A stretch of DNA of 64,000 nucleotides from Brucella sp. 21LCYQ03 (GCF_023554105.1 NZ_JAMJWE010000002.1:310001-374000), one strand, 5' to 3'; positions 38,152 to 47,979 are shown, counted from the stretch's first letter. The notes: a model not told the origin generated them from the letters alone. Numbers and translations: made by a program.

Positions 38152-39405
38152 TCAGTTGGCCCATTCGCCGCCACGCATGACAGGCTCGCGGCTACCATCG
38201 GCATTCACACCATCCACATCAATCTTGTCTGAACCGATCATCCAGTCGATGTGGATCAGGCTCGAATTGCCGCCCTGTGCTTTGATCTGTTCCGGCGTAA
38301 GCTTCGCGCCATCGATAAAGCATTTCGAATAACACTGGCCGAGCGCGATATGGCTGGCAGCATTTTCATCAAACAGGGTGTTATAGAATAGAAGCCCACT
38401 CTGCGAGATTGGCGAGGAATGCGGAACCAGCGCCACTTCGCCCAGACGACGTGCGCCCTCATCCGTATCCAGCACTTTGTTAAGCACTTCTTCGCCACGG
38501 CTGGCCTTGGCTTCAACAATGCGACCGCCTTCAAAGCGCACCGAGATATTATCGATCAGCGTACCCTGATGAGATAGCGGCTTGGTGCTCGACACATAGC
38601 CATCCACCCGCAGCGCATGTGGTGTGGTGAAGACTTCTTCGGTCGGGATATTCGGATTACAGGTGATACCGTTTTTCGCTGTGGATGCGCCGCCATGCCA
38701 TTCGTGACCATCGGCAAGACCAACCGTCAGATCAGTGCCCGGTCCTTTGAAATGCAGCGCGCTGTAAGCCTTGCCGTTGAGCAAACGCGTGCGGGTGCGC
38801 AATGCTGCATTGTGCGCCGCCCATGCGCCAACAGGATCGTCCACATCAACGCGGGAGGCTGCGAAAATTGCATCGGCAAGCTTGCGCGTCGCAACGTCCT
38901 GCGCATCTTCCGGGAACATCAGCTTTGCCCATTCCGGGTTCGGATAGGAAATAATGTTCCAGTTGATGTCGAAGCCTGCAATCTTTTCCAGCGCTGGCTG
39001 ATAGGCTTTGGAATTGGCGCGGTTGGCACGCGAAACCTTCGCAGGGTCTTGTGAGGACAACAGCATGGGGTTGTCTGCTGCAATAGCGAGGCGGGCCGCA
39101 CCATTGGCATAGGCCTTTGCCATGCCTTCATAGAGCCAGTCGGCTGCACGATCAAAACTCTCGTCCGGTGCATTTTCATAACGCGCCAGCGCAATCGCAT
39201 CATCGGAGAAGAATGGCGTCACAATGCCTGCACCAGCCTTATAGGCGTGTTTGGCAATCAAACGAACAAGCGGCAGTGCAACAACTGGGGCCGTAATGAC
39301 AAGATCCTGCCCTTCACGCAATTGCAAGCCAACGCGCACGGCGACTTCCGCCAGACGTTCGAGTTTTACCGGGTCGATGACGGGAGCTTTATTGTCATGT
39401 GCCAT
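38152..39405 (-). CDS. M29-family aminopeptidase (aminopeptidase T-like)
   Basis: A 417-residue metallo-aminopeptidase of the thermophilic aminopeptidase T family (M29), which cleaves N-terminal residues from oligopeptides in the cytoplasm. Family blocks are FKGPGTDLTVGLADGHEWHGG, CNPNIPTEEVFTTPH (with metal-binding Glu), and the C-terminal HIALGQCY plus SSLIHIDWMIGSDKIDVDG carrying His/Asp ligands. The length is normal. It is a single gene between shared terminators. Confidence 0.93.
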   Translation of the reverse strand: MAHDNKAPVIDPVKLERLAEVAVRVGLQLREGQDLVITAPVVALPLVRLIAKHAYKAGAGIVTPFFSDDAIALARYENAPDESFDRAADWLYEGMAKAYANGAARLAIAADNPMLLSSQDPAKVSRANRANSKAYQPALEKIAGFDINWNIISYPNPEWAKLMFPEDAQDVATRKLADAIFAASRVDVDDPVGAWAAHNAALRTRTRLLNGKAYSALHFKGPGTDLTVGLADGHEWHGGASTAKNGITCNPNIPTEEVFTTPHALRVDGYVSSTKPLSHQGTLIDNISVRFEGGRIVEAKASRGEEVLNKVLDTDEGARRLGEVALVPHSSPISQSGLLFYNTLFDENAASHIALGQCYSKCFIDGAKLTPEQIKAQGGNSSLIHIDWMIGSDKIDVDGVNADGSREPVMRGGEWAN

Positions 39406-39535
39406 AGGGCTGCAAACCTTGTGTTTGATAGAATCAGCGGCAGTGTATCAGAAGGCATAATTTCACCACTCTTTTTACTGCTATTGCGCTATATTGATCA
39501 TGCGGTCGAATTTTTTATTAATGAGAGCAACGGCT

Positions 39536-39802
39536 ATGAAGAAAAGCGTGCTTATAATCCTCGGTGTTGCAGGGCTGCTTGCAGGCTGTCAAACCATGAC
39601 ACCTGAACAGCGCCGCGCGGCAGATGAACAGACCTGCCGCGGCTATGGTTTCAAACAGAAATCGGATGCTTTTGCGAATTGTCTGATGCGGCTTGATCTC
39701 GACCGCCGCGCGGATCGGCGCGAATGGCAAAACAGAGCCGATTTTTATGACAGGCCGATGGTGATTTATCAGCCCGTTCCCGTAGCAGTGCCTGTAAAAT
39801 AA
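39536..39802 (+). CDS. Small lipoprotein of unknown function
   Basis: An 88-residue protein starting MKKSVLIILGVAGLLAGC, a lipoprotein signal peptide with lipobox LAGC (Cys18). The mature part is short, hydrophilic and Arg/Asp-rich (DLDRRADRREWQNRAD), with two more cysteines, and ends in a Pro/Val tail. ATG 39536 is preferred to upstream starts (39494) because it gives a proper signal peptide. A strong terminator overlaps the stop. I do not recognise a characterised family. Confidence 0.8.
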   Translation: MKKSVLIILGVAGLLAGCQTMTPEQRRAADEQTCRGYGFKQKSDAFANCLMRLDLDRRADRREWQNRADFYDRPMVIYQPVPVAVPVK

Positions 39803-39829
39803 AAAAAGCGCCCTTTGGGGCGCTTTTTT
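39802..39829 (+). terminator. Terminator after the small lipoprotein gene
   Basis: Stem AAAAAAGCGCCC (39802-39813) / GGGCGCTTTTTT (39818-39829) with loop TTTG. A/T tracts on both sides also let it serve the convergent sleB-like gene. Confidence 0.9.
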
Positions 39830-39850
39830 ATTTCTGCGAACAGTTCAACT

Positions 39851-40801
39851 TCAGAGCGGCGCTTGCGGGCGATCCTGCGCAAGAAGCATCGCACCAATTG
39901 CATCAACGTGCTTTTTATCCGCTGCATATCCCAACGATACATTCTGCACGGTTGGTGCTGTCTCATCGAATGTCGGCTGATAGCTTGCAACCTGTGTCAT
40001 CACCGGCTTTTCAGCAGGCTTGACCGGAAGCGTAGCGAAACGATCTCCTCTTGCCTGAGGGCCTACGCCACCATTTTGTTGCGTCTCGGCAGTATTTGCG
40101 GCTTCAGCCAAAGCAACCTGTACGGTTGGCTGCGCCTGTGGAACCGGCACATCCTGCTGCGTGGTTACGTTGTAAAACGGACCTTCTGGCACAGATGGTG
40201 ACTGTGGCGATGAAGCATAAGCCAGATTATACGGTGTCTGTGGAACCGGGTTTTCCAGCTCGCCATCGCGACCCCGCTTTTCGTAGAAGGAATTACCGCC
40301 CGCAACCAGCACATAATGCATGTTGCGATATGGGAATTTGAGACCAGCCGTATGGAAGAACATCGAGTTCTTCAGCGCAGGCAGTCGTTTCCCTTTGAGA
40401 ACGGCATCGGCTGCTGCCTGAACATCAGGCAAAGCACTGGAATTCATCTTGCGGGTGAGAACGCCCGGAGCGAACTGGTTCTTCTGACCGACAACACCAC
40501 AAATCGTATCAGGATAGCTGCCAGATGCGAGGCGGTTCATCACAACAGTACCGACGGCCATCAAGCCATCAGGACTCGAACGATTCGATTCAAAGAACAT
40601 CGCGCGCTGAAGGCACTCGCGGTCTCTCGCAGTATAAGTAAAAGTCTTGACGCCATTGACCGTTTTGACGTGGCTTACAGCCGCTGTCTTCTCGGTCTTG
40701 GCCTTGCTTGTACCAGCCGTCGTCGTGCAACCCGTCACCAAAAACGGTGCTACGAGCAATCCGAGAATAACTGGCAGTTTCCATGTACGAGCGCGCGTCA
40801 A
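39851..40801 (-). CDS. Cell wall hydrolase, SleB family, predicted lipoprotein
   Basis: A 316-residue protein with a lipoprotein-type signal (lipobox LVTGC, Cys25) and a SleB/CwlJ-like hydrolase_2 domain at about 57-175. Glu71 in MFFESNRSSPDG is the likely catalytic acid; other blocks are AVGTVVMNRLASGSYPDTIC and QFAPG. The C-terminal 130 residues are Pro/Gln/Ala-rich and probably disordered. It is expected in the periplasm, cutting or remodelling peptidoglycan. A TTAA-N7-TTAA site lies about 290 bp upstream. Confidence 0.9.
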   Translation of the reverse strand: MTRARTWKLPVILGLLVAPFLVTGCTTTAGTSKAKTEKTAAVSHVKTVNGVKTFTYTARDRECLQRAMFFESNRSSPDGLMAVGTVVMNRLASGSYPDTICGVVGQKNQFAPGVLTRKMNSSALPDVQAAADAVLKGKRLPALKNSMFFHTAGLKFPYRNMHYVLVAGGNSFYEKRGRDGELENPVPQTPYNLAYASSPQSPSVPEGPFYNVTTQQDVPVPQAQPTVQVALAEAANTAETQQNGGVGPQARGDRFATLPVKPAEKPVMTQVASYQPTFDETAPTVQNVSLGYAADKKHVDAIGAMLLAQDRPQAPL

Positions 40802-41378
40802 CGGCTCAATCTCTTAATCAGGCGCATCATTACGACCCTTAACTGATCCAGTCTGCTTTCGCTTTTTAGAGCGCCTTAAAGGCGCTGCAAAATCAGACTG
40901 GCGTTCAAGCGAAATCGAACGAAAATAAAAATTCAAACGTTCTGCTAATCTTCTTAAAGTGCAAGAATTGAGAATTTTTAGGCAAAAACAAGGCAAAAAT
41001 TCATATTTCAAATGTGAGGCCATTGTGAAAAACACAGCCAGAACAATTCGAATCTCAGTCAAACATCAATCGCTAAGCCATTCTTAATTATTAACAAATC
41101 CTTAATACGACTTATAGAATCTTATAAGTTATTGATTAAACGCGATTCAATTATCAATCTGAGCATATCATATAGCTGCCTTAATTCGGGAATGCTGTAA
41201 AATCCTGCTAAGCCATAGAAATTGGCTCTGAAAAAATCTGGAAGAGTATCCCGCACACGAAACGGGCATGCATTAGGTCAAATCTTTGAAATGAACTGTA
41301 ACATCGTGTGATGCGAGCCGTTATGGAACGAATTTTCATCAAGAACACGAATCGGAATGATGCATTTTGTAACAAAAA
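40802..41378. other. AT-rich non-coding region between the sleB-like gene and phoB
   Basis: About 580 bp with no credible protein gene. It holds a short hairpin AGCGCC / GGCGCT (40870-40886), an AT-rich inverted repeat ACTTATA / TATAAGT (41110-41129) and a CtrA-like site (41091-41105). It is markedly more AT-rich than the neighbouring genes. It probably contains the sleB-like promoter; a small RNA cannot be excluded. Confidence 0.5.
41091..41105. promoter_or_regulatory. CtrA-like site TTAA-N7-TTAA
   Basis: TTAACAAATCCTTAA matches the alphaproteobacterial CtrA consensus TTAA-N7-TTAA. It is upstream of the SleB-type cell wall hydrolase gene, a plausible cell-cycle target, but about 290 bp from its start codon. 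In AT-rich DNA such matches also occur by chance. Confidence 0.35.
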
Positions 41379-41408
41379 TGGCCCGATGCCTTTCAGGCAA
41401 CGAGCCAT
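41379..41408 (-). terminator. Terminator of phoB / pst-pho operon
   Basis: Long stem ATGGCCCGATGCC (41379-41391) pairing imperfectly with GGCAACGAGCCAT (41396-41408), loop TTTCA; the minus strand continues TTTTTGTT. It closes the pstS-to-phoB gene run. Confidence 0.8.
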
Positions 41409-41436
41409 CTATAACGCGTTCGGTAAACCCTGACGA

Positions 41437-42123
41437 TCAGCCGAACGAATAGCCCGCGCCGCGCACAGTGCGGATCGGATCAAGCGTGCGACCAATATTG
41501 ATCGCTTTACGCAGACGTCCAACATGCACGTCAACCGTGCGATCATCGACGTAAATATCCGGGCCCCAGACGCCATCAAGCAACTGACTACGCGAGAAAA
41601 CACGGCCCGGCGACATCATGAAATATTCCAGCAAGCGAAACTCTGTTGGTCCTAGGCGGATTTCTTTTTCCTTGCGATAAACGCGGTGCTGCTGACGGTC
41701 GAGAACCAGCTCGCCGACTTTGAGTACATGCGACAAAACACTTGGATTGGCGCGGCGCAGCATGGCTTTGACTCGCGCCAGCAGTTCCGGTGTCGAGAAT
41801 GGCTTGACCACATAGTCATCAGCACCGACGCTCAAGCCGCGAACACGCTCGCTTTCTTCGCCGCGCGCCGTCAGCATGATCACCGGAAGACGTTCTGTTT
41901 CCGGCCACTGACGCAGACGGCGACACAATTCGATGCCCGATACACCCGGCAGCATCCAGTCGAGGATAAGAAGATCCGGCACGTTTTCACGCAGTGCAAT
42001 CTCGGCTTCATCACCACGCAGGATCGTATCAACGTGATAGCCTTCGGCTTCCAGATTATAGCGCAACAAAACGCTCAGCGCTTCTTCGTCTTCAACCACA
42101 GCAATCTTGGGTGCCTGTGACAT
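41437..42123 (-). CDS. phoB: Phosphate regulon response regulator PhoB
   Basis: A 228-residue OmpR/PhoB-type response regulator. The receiver domain (1-120) has the acidic pair EDEE, phospho-acceptor Asp55 (LLILDWMLPG) and Lys in DYVVKPF. The winged-helix DNA-binding domain (about 128-228) includes LGPTEFRLLEYFMMSPGRV and DVHVGRLRKAI. When phosphorylated it binds Pho boxes such as the one upstream of pstS. It is the last gene of the pst-pho run; the partner kinase gene phoR is not in this window. Confidence 0.97.
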   Translation of the reverse strand: MSQAPKIAVVEDEEALSVLLRYNLEAEGYHVDTILRGDEAEIALRENVPDLLILDWMLPGVSGIELCRRLRQWPETERLPVIMLTARGEESERVRGLSVGADDYVVKPFSTPELLARVKAMLRRANPSVLSHVLKVGELVLDRQQHRVYRKEKEIRLGPTEFRLLEYFMMSPGRVFSRSQLLDGVWGPDIYVDDRTVDVHVGRLRKAINIGRTLDPIRTVRGAGYSFG

Positions 42124-42242
42124 GCAATGTTTCCTATCGAGTTAAGCGTGGCGACACATACAACTCCCCCGTTCAGCCGCGTGCCGCCGCGTTTTCTTAC
42201 ATATGCAAATGGCTCGCTGCATGCTTACAGCAAGCCATGTTT

Positions 42243-42965
42243 TCAGGATTTACGCGCCTCGTCCACGACAATACCGTGGCTCAGGTCTTCTTTCGGGCGT
42301 TCCGCAGGCATCTGCAGGCCAGTCACGATGTAATAGACTGTCTCGGCAATGTTGGTTGCATGATCGCCAATACGCTCAATGTTCTTGGCGCAGAACAGAA
42401 GATGCGTGCAGGCAGAAATATTGCGCGGATCTTCCATCATATAGGTCAGCAATTCGCGGAACAGCGAAGTGTACATCGAGTCAATTTCGTCATCGCGGTC
42501 GCGAACGACATTGATCTGCTGCACCGAGCGCGTTGCATAAGCGTCGAGCACATCTTTCAACTGTGTCAAAGCCAGTTCAGCGAGAGTTTCGAGACCACGA
42601 TAAAGCTTGCCCGGCTGACGCGATTCTGAAACCGCAGCAACGCGCTTGGCGATGTTCTTGCCAAGATCGCCAACGCGCTCAAGATCAGCCGAGATGCGGA
42701 TTGATCCGATGATTTCGCGAAGATCCACAGCCATTGGCTGACGCTTAGCGATAATCATGACGGCCTTGTCGTCGATCTCGCGTTCGCTTGCATCAAGGAT
42801 GAGATCGTCAGAAATAACGCGCTGTGCCAGTGCGTTGTCGGCATTCACAATTGCTGCAACCGACTGCTCGACCATGCGCTCCGCATGACCGCCCATTTCG
42901 GCGATCTTGTGGGTCAGGAACTGAAGTTCTTCGTCGTATGCGCTAACAGTATGCTGGGACGCCAT
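42243..42965 (-). CDS. phoU: Phosphate transport system regulator PhoU
   Basis: A 240-residue all-helical protein with two tandem PhoU repeats (about 15-105 and 120-210). It couples Pst transporter state to PhoR activity as a negative regulator. Conserved parts are ASEREIDDKAVMIIAKRQPMAVDLREI and ICARNIERIGDHATNIAE-type blocks (here CAKNIERIGDHATNIAETVYY). It follows pstB by 69 bp and precedes phoB. Confidence 0.96.
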   Translation of the reverse strand: MASQHTVSAYDEELQFLTHKIAEMGGHAERMVEQSVAAIVNADNALAQRVISDDLILDASEREIDDKAVMIIAKRQPMAVDLREIIGSIRISADLERVGDLGKNIAKRVAAVSESRQPGKLYRGLETLAELALTQLKDVLDAYATRSVQQINVVRDRDDEIDSMYTSLFRELLTYMMEDPRNISACTHLLFCAKNIERIGDHATNIAETVYYIVTGLQMPAERPKEDLSHGIVVDEARKS

Positions 42966-43034
42966 AATAGACCTCTCGATTAAAAACGCAGGAAGCGGAA
43001 CCGAAGCCGGTTCTCGCCTGTGCTGAAATATTGT

Positions 43035-43859
43035 TTAGCCAAAACGACCAGTGATATAGTCCTGCGTGCGCTTCTCGGTCGGTGCCGTGAACATCACATC
43101 CGTGTCGCCAACTTCCACCAGATTACCAAGATGGAACATCGCCGTGCGCTGCGAAACGCGGGCTGCCTGCTGCATCGAGTGTGTCACGATGACGATGGTG
43201 TAGTTCTGGCGCAACTCGTCGATCAGCTCTTCAACCTTTGCAGTTGCAATCGGATCGAGTGCCGAGCAAGGCTCATCCATCAGGATCACTTCAGGGCTGA
43301 CAGCAATAGCGCGTGCGATACACAGACGCTGCTGCTGACCGCCGGAAAGGCCGGTTCCTGCATCGTGAAGACGATCCTTCACTTCTTCAAAAAGGCTGGC
43401 CTTCTTCAAGCTTGTGACGACGATTTCTTCGAGATCGGTCTTGTTGCGTGCGAGACCATGAATGCGCGGGCCATAAGCCACGTTTTCAAAGATCGACTTC
43501 GGAAACGGATTTGGCTTCTGGAACACCATGCCAACGCGAGCGCGCAATTCGACAACGTCGATCTTTGGATCGTAGATGTCTTCATTGTCGAGCGTGATCT
43601 TGCCAGCGATGCGGCAGCCTTCAATCGTGTCGTTCATGCGGTTCAGCGAACGCAGGAAGGTCGACTTGCCGCAACCCGATGGTCCGATCAGCGCTGTGAC
43701 CATCTTTTCCGGCACGTCGAGATCGACTTCAAACAGAGCCTGCTTTTCGCCATAGAACACACAGACCTTGTCGCCACGCATTTTAATCGAAGGGGCGTTG
43801 GTGTTCATTTTTTCTCCTACGGCTTTTTCGAGAGATCGTTCAGTCATGAGATTCATCAT
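43035..43859 (-). CDS. pstB: Phosphate ABC transporter ATP-binding protein PstB
   Basis: A 274-residue ATPase of the high-affinity phosphate importer. It shows Walker [10 protein letters not shown] (59-67), the signature [14 protein letters not shown] and Walker [14 protein letters not shown]. The first about 25 residues are an extension relative to E. coli PstB (257); internal Met starts are possible, but the longer start is only 11 bp from the pstA stop. It is encoded between pstA and phoU. Confidence 0.97.
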   Translation of the reverse strand: MMNLMTERSLEKAVGEKMNTNAPSIKMRGDKVCVFYGEKQALFEVDLDVPEKMVTALIGPSGCGKSTFLRSLNRMNDTIEGCRIAGKITLDNEDIYDPKIDVVELRARVGMVFQKPNPFPKSIFENVAYGPRIHGLARNKTDLEEIVVTSLKKASLFEEVKDRLHDAGTGLSGGQQQRLCIARAIAVSPEVILMDEPCSALDPIATAKVEELIDELRQNYTIVIVTHSMQQAARVSQRTAMFHLGNLVEVGDTDVMFTAPTEKRTQDYITGRFG

Positions 43860-43870
43860 TTCTCTCCCGT

Positions 43871-45187
43871 TTACCAGCGGCGCTCAAAGCGGCGGCGCAG
43901 AATAATTGCTAAGATATTCATGACCGCAAGGAACAGGAGCAGGACGATAATAGCGCCTGATGTCCGTTCCACAAAGGCACGTTCGGCTTCATTGGCCCAC
44001 ATGAAGATCTGCACTGGCAGAGCCGTAGCAGGGTCCATCGGGGTTGCAGGCATATTGGCAACGAAAGCCACCATACCGATCAGAAGCAGCGGTGCAGTTT
44101 CGCCCAGCGCCTGCGCAAGACCGATGATCGTTCCGGTCAGAATGCCAGGTGCTGCAAGCGGCAACACATGATGGAAAACCATCTGTGTTTTCGATGCACC
44201 AAGCCCCAGCGCTGCCGCACGGATCGACGGTGGAACTGCGCGAAGAGCGGAACGTGTCGCGATGATGATGGTTGGAAGCGTCATCAGCGTCAGCACCAGA
44301 CCACCAACAAGCGAAGCTGAACGCGGCAGATTGAAGAAGTTGATGAAGACAGCAAGGCCAAGCAGACCAAACACAATCGACGGAACAGCCGCAAGATTGT
44401 TGATGTTGACTTCGATAATATCCGTGAGACGGTTCTTCTTGGCATATTCTTCCAGATAGATGGAAGCTGCGACACCGATAGGCAGTGCGAGAACCAGCAC
44501 GATCATCATCATGTAGAAAGAACCGACCAGCGCAACACCGAGACCCGAAGTTTCAGGACGGCTGGAAGCACCATTGGTGAACAAGCCCCAGTTGAAAGCT
44601 TCGCTCATGATGCCTTCATCGGTCAGTGTCTTGATCCAGGCAAACTGGCGATCCGAAACCTTGCGGTTTGCTTCAGGCACTGAAATATCGATCTGGCCCT
44701 TATAAGCAGAATCAATATCAGCAGCCGCAAGAACAGGAACCGTCTGCGTCGTCCCGATCAGCGATGGATTATCCATCACCATCTGGCGCAACTGAACGCG
44801 CACACCATCGGAGAAGAAACGTCCAACTTCACGCATTTCTGCGCGATCCGTGGTTGCAACGCCAAGCTTTTCAGCCAGCGCATTGCGCACCAGAAGCGGA
44901 TAGTTGGCGGTGATCAGCACATTCGGATCAGTTGCGAGCTTGTTGCCCGGATCGATGACGCTCGCTTCAAGTTTAACTGGCAGATAGATCGTCGTCTGTC
45001 CGAAAGCCGTATAGCCCTTGGAGAAGACCGAGAACAAAAGCGCGCAGAGGAAGAACACACCAATCGCAATGGCAATGATGCCATAGAGACGGAAGCGACG
45101 TTCAGCAGCGTAGCGACGCTTGATCCCGATATCGCGGCGCTCAGGCTTTGTTACAGCAGTGCCGGCATTCAATGTTGAATCGGTCAT
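43871..45187 (-). CDS. pstA: Phosphate ABC transporter permease PstA
   Basis: A 438-residue inner-membrane permease. The first about 200 residues contain one membrane helix (about 35-55) and a large periplasmic region; the C-terminal part has the BPD_transp_1 domain with about five helices and the EAA-like loop [25 protein letters not shown]. It is much longer than E. coli PstA (296), a form common in Alphaproteobacteria. It overlaps the pstC stop by one base (TAATG), so translation is coupled. Confidence 0.95.
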   Translation of the reverse strand: MTDSTLNAGTAVTKPERRDIGIKRRYAAERRFRLYGIIAIAIGVFFLCALLFSVFSKGYTAFGQTTIYLPVKLEASVIDPGNKLATDPNVLITANYPLLVRNALAEKLGVATTDRAEMREVGRFFSDGVRVQLRQMVMDNPSLIGTTQTVPVLAAADIDSAYKGQIDISVPEANRKVSDRQFAWIKTLTDEGIMSEAFNWGLFTNGASSRPETSGLGVALVGSFYMMMIVLVLALPIGVAASIYLEEYAKKNRLTDIIEVNINNLAAVPSIVFGLLGLAVFINFFNLPRSASLVGGLVLTLMTLPTIIIATRSALRAVPPSIRAAALGLGASKTQMVFHHVLPLAAPGILTGTIIGLAQALGETAPLLLIGMVAFVANMPATPMDPATALPVQIFMWANEAERAFVERTSGAIIVLLLFLAVMNILAIILRRRFERRW

Positions 45188-46680
45188 TATTCGTACTGCT
45201 CCCGGTACTTGCGAACGATGTAGAGCGCAAAGATGTTCATGATCAGCGTCAGGACGAAAAGCGTAAGACCCAGCGCAAAAGCAACAAGTGTCTGTGGCGA
45301 GTCAAATTCAAGATCGCCTGTCAGCTGACTGACGATTTTGACAGTGATCGTCGTCATCGCTTCAAATGGATTGGCGGAAAGGCGAGCTGCAACACCGGCT
45401 GCAAGCACCACGATCATGGTTTCACCAATCGCACGCGAGGCCGTCATCAGCAGTGCGCCGACAATGCCCGGAAGTGCAGCTGGCAGAACGACACGCTTGA
45501 TTGTTTCAGAGCGTGTTGCACCAAGACCGAGCGAGCCATCGCGCAATGAACCGGGCACTGCCGTAATAATGTCATCGGACAGCGACGACACGAACGGGAT
45601 CAGCATCACACCCATAACGAGACCAGCGGTCAACACGCTCTGCGCCATGATGAAGCCCTGACCGCCAGCGATTGCCATCGAGAGGTCACGCAGGAACGGG
45701 CCAACCGTAATCAGTGCGAAGAAGCCGTAAACAATGGTCGGGATACCGGCCAGAAGTTCAAGCACCGGCTTGATCACGGTGCGGACTTTTGGCGATGCAT
45801 ATTCTGCCATGTAGATTGCCGAGAACAAGCCAACAGGCACCGCAAACAGCATGGCGACAAACGCGATGTAGAGTGTACCGGCCAGAAGCGGGATCAGACC
45901 AAACTGACCAACTTCACCGCCCGAACCTGCCGCTGCAAAGCGTGGATCCCAGACCGTGCCGAAGAAGAAGTCCATAGGCGCAATCGACTGGAAGAAGCTC
46001 ACTGTCTGGAACAGAACAGAGAACACGATGCCGATAGTCGTGAGAATTGCGATGCCAGAAGCGGCAATCAGCCCCCACAATACGATGCGCTCAACATTGT
46101 TGCGGGCGCGTGTGCGGCGGCGAATGCCGGAAAGGCCAAAAATAAGGCCGGCAACAGCGATAACCAGAGCAATTGCGCTGCCAACGGTGTGTGAAATCTT
46201 GCTGGCTTTATCGAGGAAGATTGCAACCGGGACCATATAGTCCTGACCTTCGGTCGCAAGCGCCACGCCCTTTGAGCCAAGAATGTCACGCGCTTGCGCG
46301 TAGGTCTGCGGCAGGCTGTCGATTTCAGCAGGTGTGAGTTTTTGTAAGCCGTCTGACAGACTGCGGATCATACCAAGCTGCAGGCTGCGCTCGGAATAAG
46401 TACCATCTTCAACAGCGGCGGGCATACGCGCTGTCGCTGTATGGTCGAGATAAACCGATGTACCAACCGCCCAGACCGCGAGAAACAAAATTGCGGGCAA
46501 TGCGGAAACGAGGAAAACCCACCAGCCATGATAAAGCGGGCGGGAATGCATTTTCTCTGCGCTTGCGCCTGTGGTGACTACAGGCTGCGCTTTGTCAATC
46601 GCAACGGCGCGCTGTCGGCCTATGAAGAATCCGATCAGTCCGATTGCAACGACACTGACGAGAACCAGAAAGAAGGACAT
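45187..46680 (-). CDS. pstC: Phosphate ABC transporter permease PstC
   Basis: A 497-residue inner-membrane permease. It has an extended N-terminal half with membrane helices near 2-20, 55-75 and 180-200, then the permease core with the EAA-type loop LGLGATRSETIKRVVLPAALPGIVG. E. coli PstC is 319 residues, so the N-terminal domain is an alphaproteobacterial extension. It lies 156 bp after pstS; a terminator-like hairpin in that gap probably lowers pstC expression relative to pstS. Confidence 0.95.
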   Translation of the reverse strand: MSFFLVLVSVVAIGLIGFFIGRQRAVAIDKAQPVVTTGASAEKMHSRPLYHGWWVFLVSALPAILFLAVWAVGTSVYLDHTATARMPAAVEDGTYSERSLQLGMIRSLSDGLQKLTPAEIDSLPQTYAQARDILGSKGVALATEGQDYMVPVAIFLDKASKISHTVGSAIALVIAVAGLIFGLSGIRRRTRARNNVERIVLWGLIAASGIAILTTIGIVFSVLFQTVSFFQSIAPMDFFFGTVWDPRFAAAGSGGEVGQFGLIPLLAGTLYIAFVAMLFAVPVGLFSAIYMAEYASPKVRTVIKPVLELLAGIPTIVYGFFALITVGPFLRDLSMAIAGGQGFIMAQSVLTAGLVMGVMLIPFVSSLSDDIITAVPGSLRDGSLGLGATRSETIKRVVLPAALPGIVGALLMTASRAIGETMIVVLAAGVAARLSANPFEAMTTITVKIVSQLTGDLEFDSPQTLVAFALGLTLFVLTLIMNIFALYIVRKYREQYE

Positions 46681-46794
46681 TCAATTTCCCCGGTTGCCCC
46701 AAACAATGCGGAAGCAGCGTGTTGACGCAAAACATGCAGTCGAACCACTTCCACGCGAATGCGCTTGTCTTATAGAACCAGCGCTAAAGAGAAA

Positions 46795-46823
46795 GAACGT
46801 GAGGACCAATGATCCCCACGTTC
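46795..46823 (-). terminator. Attenuating hairpin between pstS and pstC
   Basis: Stem GAACGTGAGGA (46795-46805) / TCCCCACGTTC (46813-46823) with one mismatch; on the minus strand it is followed by TTTCTCTTT. It lies 14 bp after the pstS stop and is likely to give partial termination, keeping pstS in excess over the permease genes. Confidence 0.75.
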
Positions 46824-46836
46824 CACAGTTCAAAGC

Positions 46837-47883
46837 TTACTTAGCAGCAAGAACCTTGCCTTCGGTGAACGAAGTGCGCTGTGCTTCACGTTCTGCATCT
46901 GGTGCAGGAACCAGACCGTACTCAGCAAGCGGAGCGTCTGGACCGACCATCTGTTCGGAGAGGAAGAAGTCTACATATTCCTTGAGGCCTGGAATGACGC
47001 CAAGGTGAGCCTTCTTCACATAGAAGAACAGTGGGCGCGAAACTGGATATTCACCCGAAGCTACGGTTTCTGCCGATGGCGTTACGCCATTAACAGTTGC
47101 AACCTTCAGCTTGTCAGCATTGTTTTCGAAGAAGTAGAGGCCGAAAACGCCAACGCCCTGCTTGTTCGAGTCGATGCGAGCCAGCGTTTCGCTGTAATCG
47201 CCGTCGATGTCGACAGCCTTGCCGTCTTTACGAACAGCGATACAGGCAGCAGCGGAAGCCTTGTCGTCGAGACCGGTCTTCTTGATTTCAGCAAGAGCGC
47301 CCGATTCCTTACAACCATCAGCCATAAGCTTTTCTTCGAAAACTTCACGGGTGCCGTGCTTTTCGCCAGGGATGTAAGCAGCAATGTCCCAATCTGGCAG
47401 GTCTGCATTGACCTGGTTCCACTTGGTGTTTGGATTGTCTACGAGCTTGCCATCAACGATAACCTTAGCGGCAAGTGCCTTGTAAAGGTCAACTGGAGCG
47501 AGTTTCCAATCCGGACCCTTTGCATCGGTTGCGAAGACGATGCCGTCATAGCCGAAACGAACTTCCTGAACGTCCTTAACGCCAGCGTCGATGCAGGACT
47601 TGAGTTCTGTGTCCTTCATAGCGCGCGATGCATTGGCGATGTCGATGGTATTTTCGCCAACGCCCTTACAGAATTCCTTAATGCCAGCGCCCGAACCGCC
47701 CGATTCAATAACCGGTGTTTTGAAGTTCGGGTAGGTTTCGCCGAAAGTTTCGGCAACGATCTTAGCGTAAGGCAGAACGGTCGAGGAACCGGAAACCTGA
47801 ATCTGTTCGCGTGCGTTTGCAGCTGAAACCGACAATACTGCTGCTATTGCAAGCGCTGCGGTCGAGGAAATCATCTTATTCAT
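46837..47883 (-). CDS. pstS: Phosphate ABC transporter substrate-binding protein PstS
   Basis: A 348-residue periplasmic phosphate-binding protein. It has a signal peptide MNKMISSTAALAIAAVLSV ending near ANA, then the phosphate-binding blocks QVSGSSTVLPYA and ESGGSGAGIKEFC, characteristic of the PstS type. The start at 47883 is chosen because it gives a proper signal peptide; the frame is open 10 codons upstream. It is the first gene of pstSCAB-phoU-phoB, behind a Pho box array. Confidence 0.96.
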   Translation of the reverse strand: MNKMISSTAALAIAAVLSVSAANAREQIQVSGSSTVLPYAKIVAETFGETYPNFKTPVIESGGSGAGIKEFCKGVGENTIDIANASRAMKDTELKSCIDAGVKDVQEVRFGYDGIVFATDAKGPDWKLAPVDLYKALAAKVIVDGKLVDNPNTKWNQVNADLPDWDIAAYIPGEKHGTREVFEEKLMADGCKESGALAEIKKTGLDDKASAAACIAVRKDGKAVDIDGDYSETLARIDSNKQGVGVFGLYFFENNADKLKVATVNGVTPSAETVASGEYPVSRPLFFYVKKAHLGVIPGLKEYVDFFLSEQMVGPDAPLAEYGLVPAPDAEREAQRTSFTEGKVLAAK

Positions 47884-47950
47884 GAGTACCAGTCCCTGTT
47901 GTAAAAGACACATGACGTGAAAGCGTCAGCAGCCATCTACGCGCTCTATA

Positions 47951-47979
47951 TAACAGTCATATGACAGTAGTGTTACAGC
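47951..47979 (-). promoter_or_regulatory. Pho box array (three direct repeats)
   Basis: On the minus strand three 7-bp PhoB half-sites sit at exact 11-bp steps: CTGTAAC (47979-47973), CTGTCAT (47968-47962) and CTGTTAT (47957-47951), with 4-bp spacers. This is the classical Pho box (CTGTCAT-like repeats, 11-bp period) and lies 68-96 bp upstream of the pstS start codon. Confidence 0.85.
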
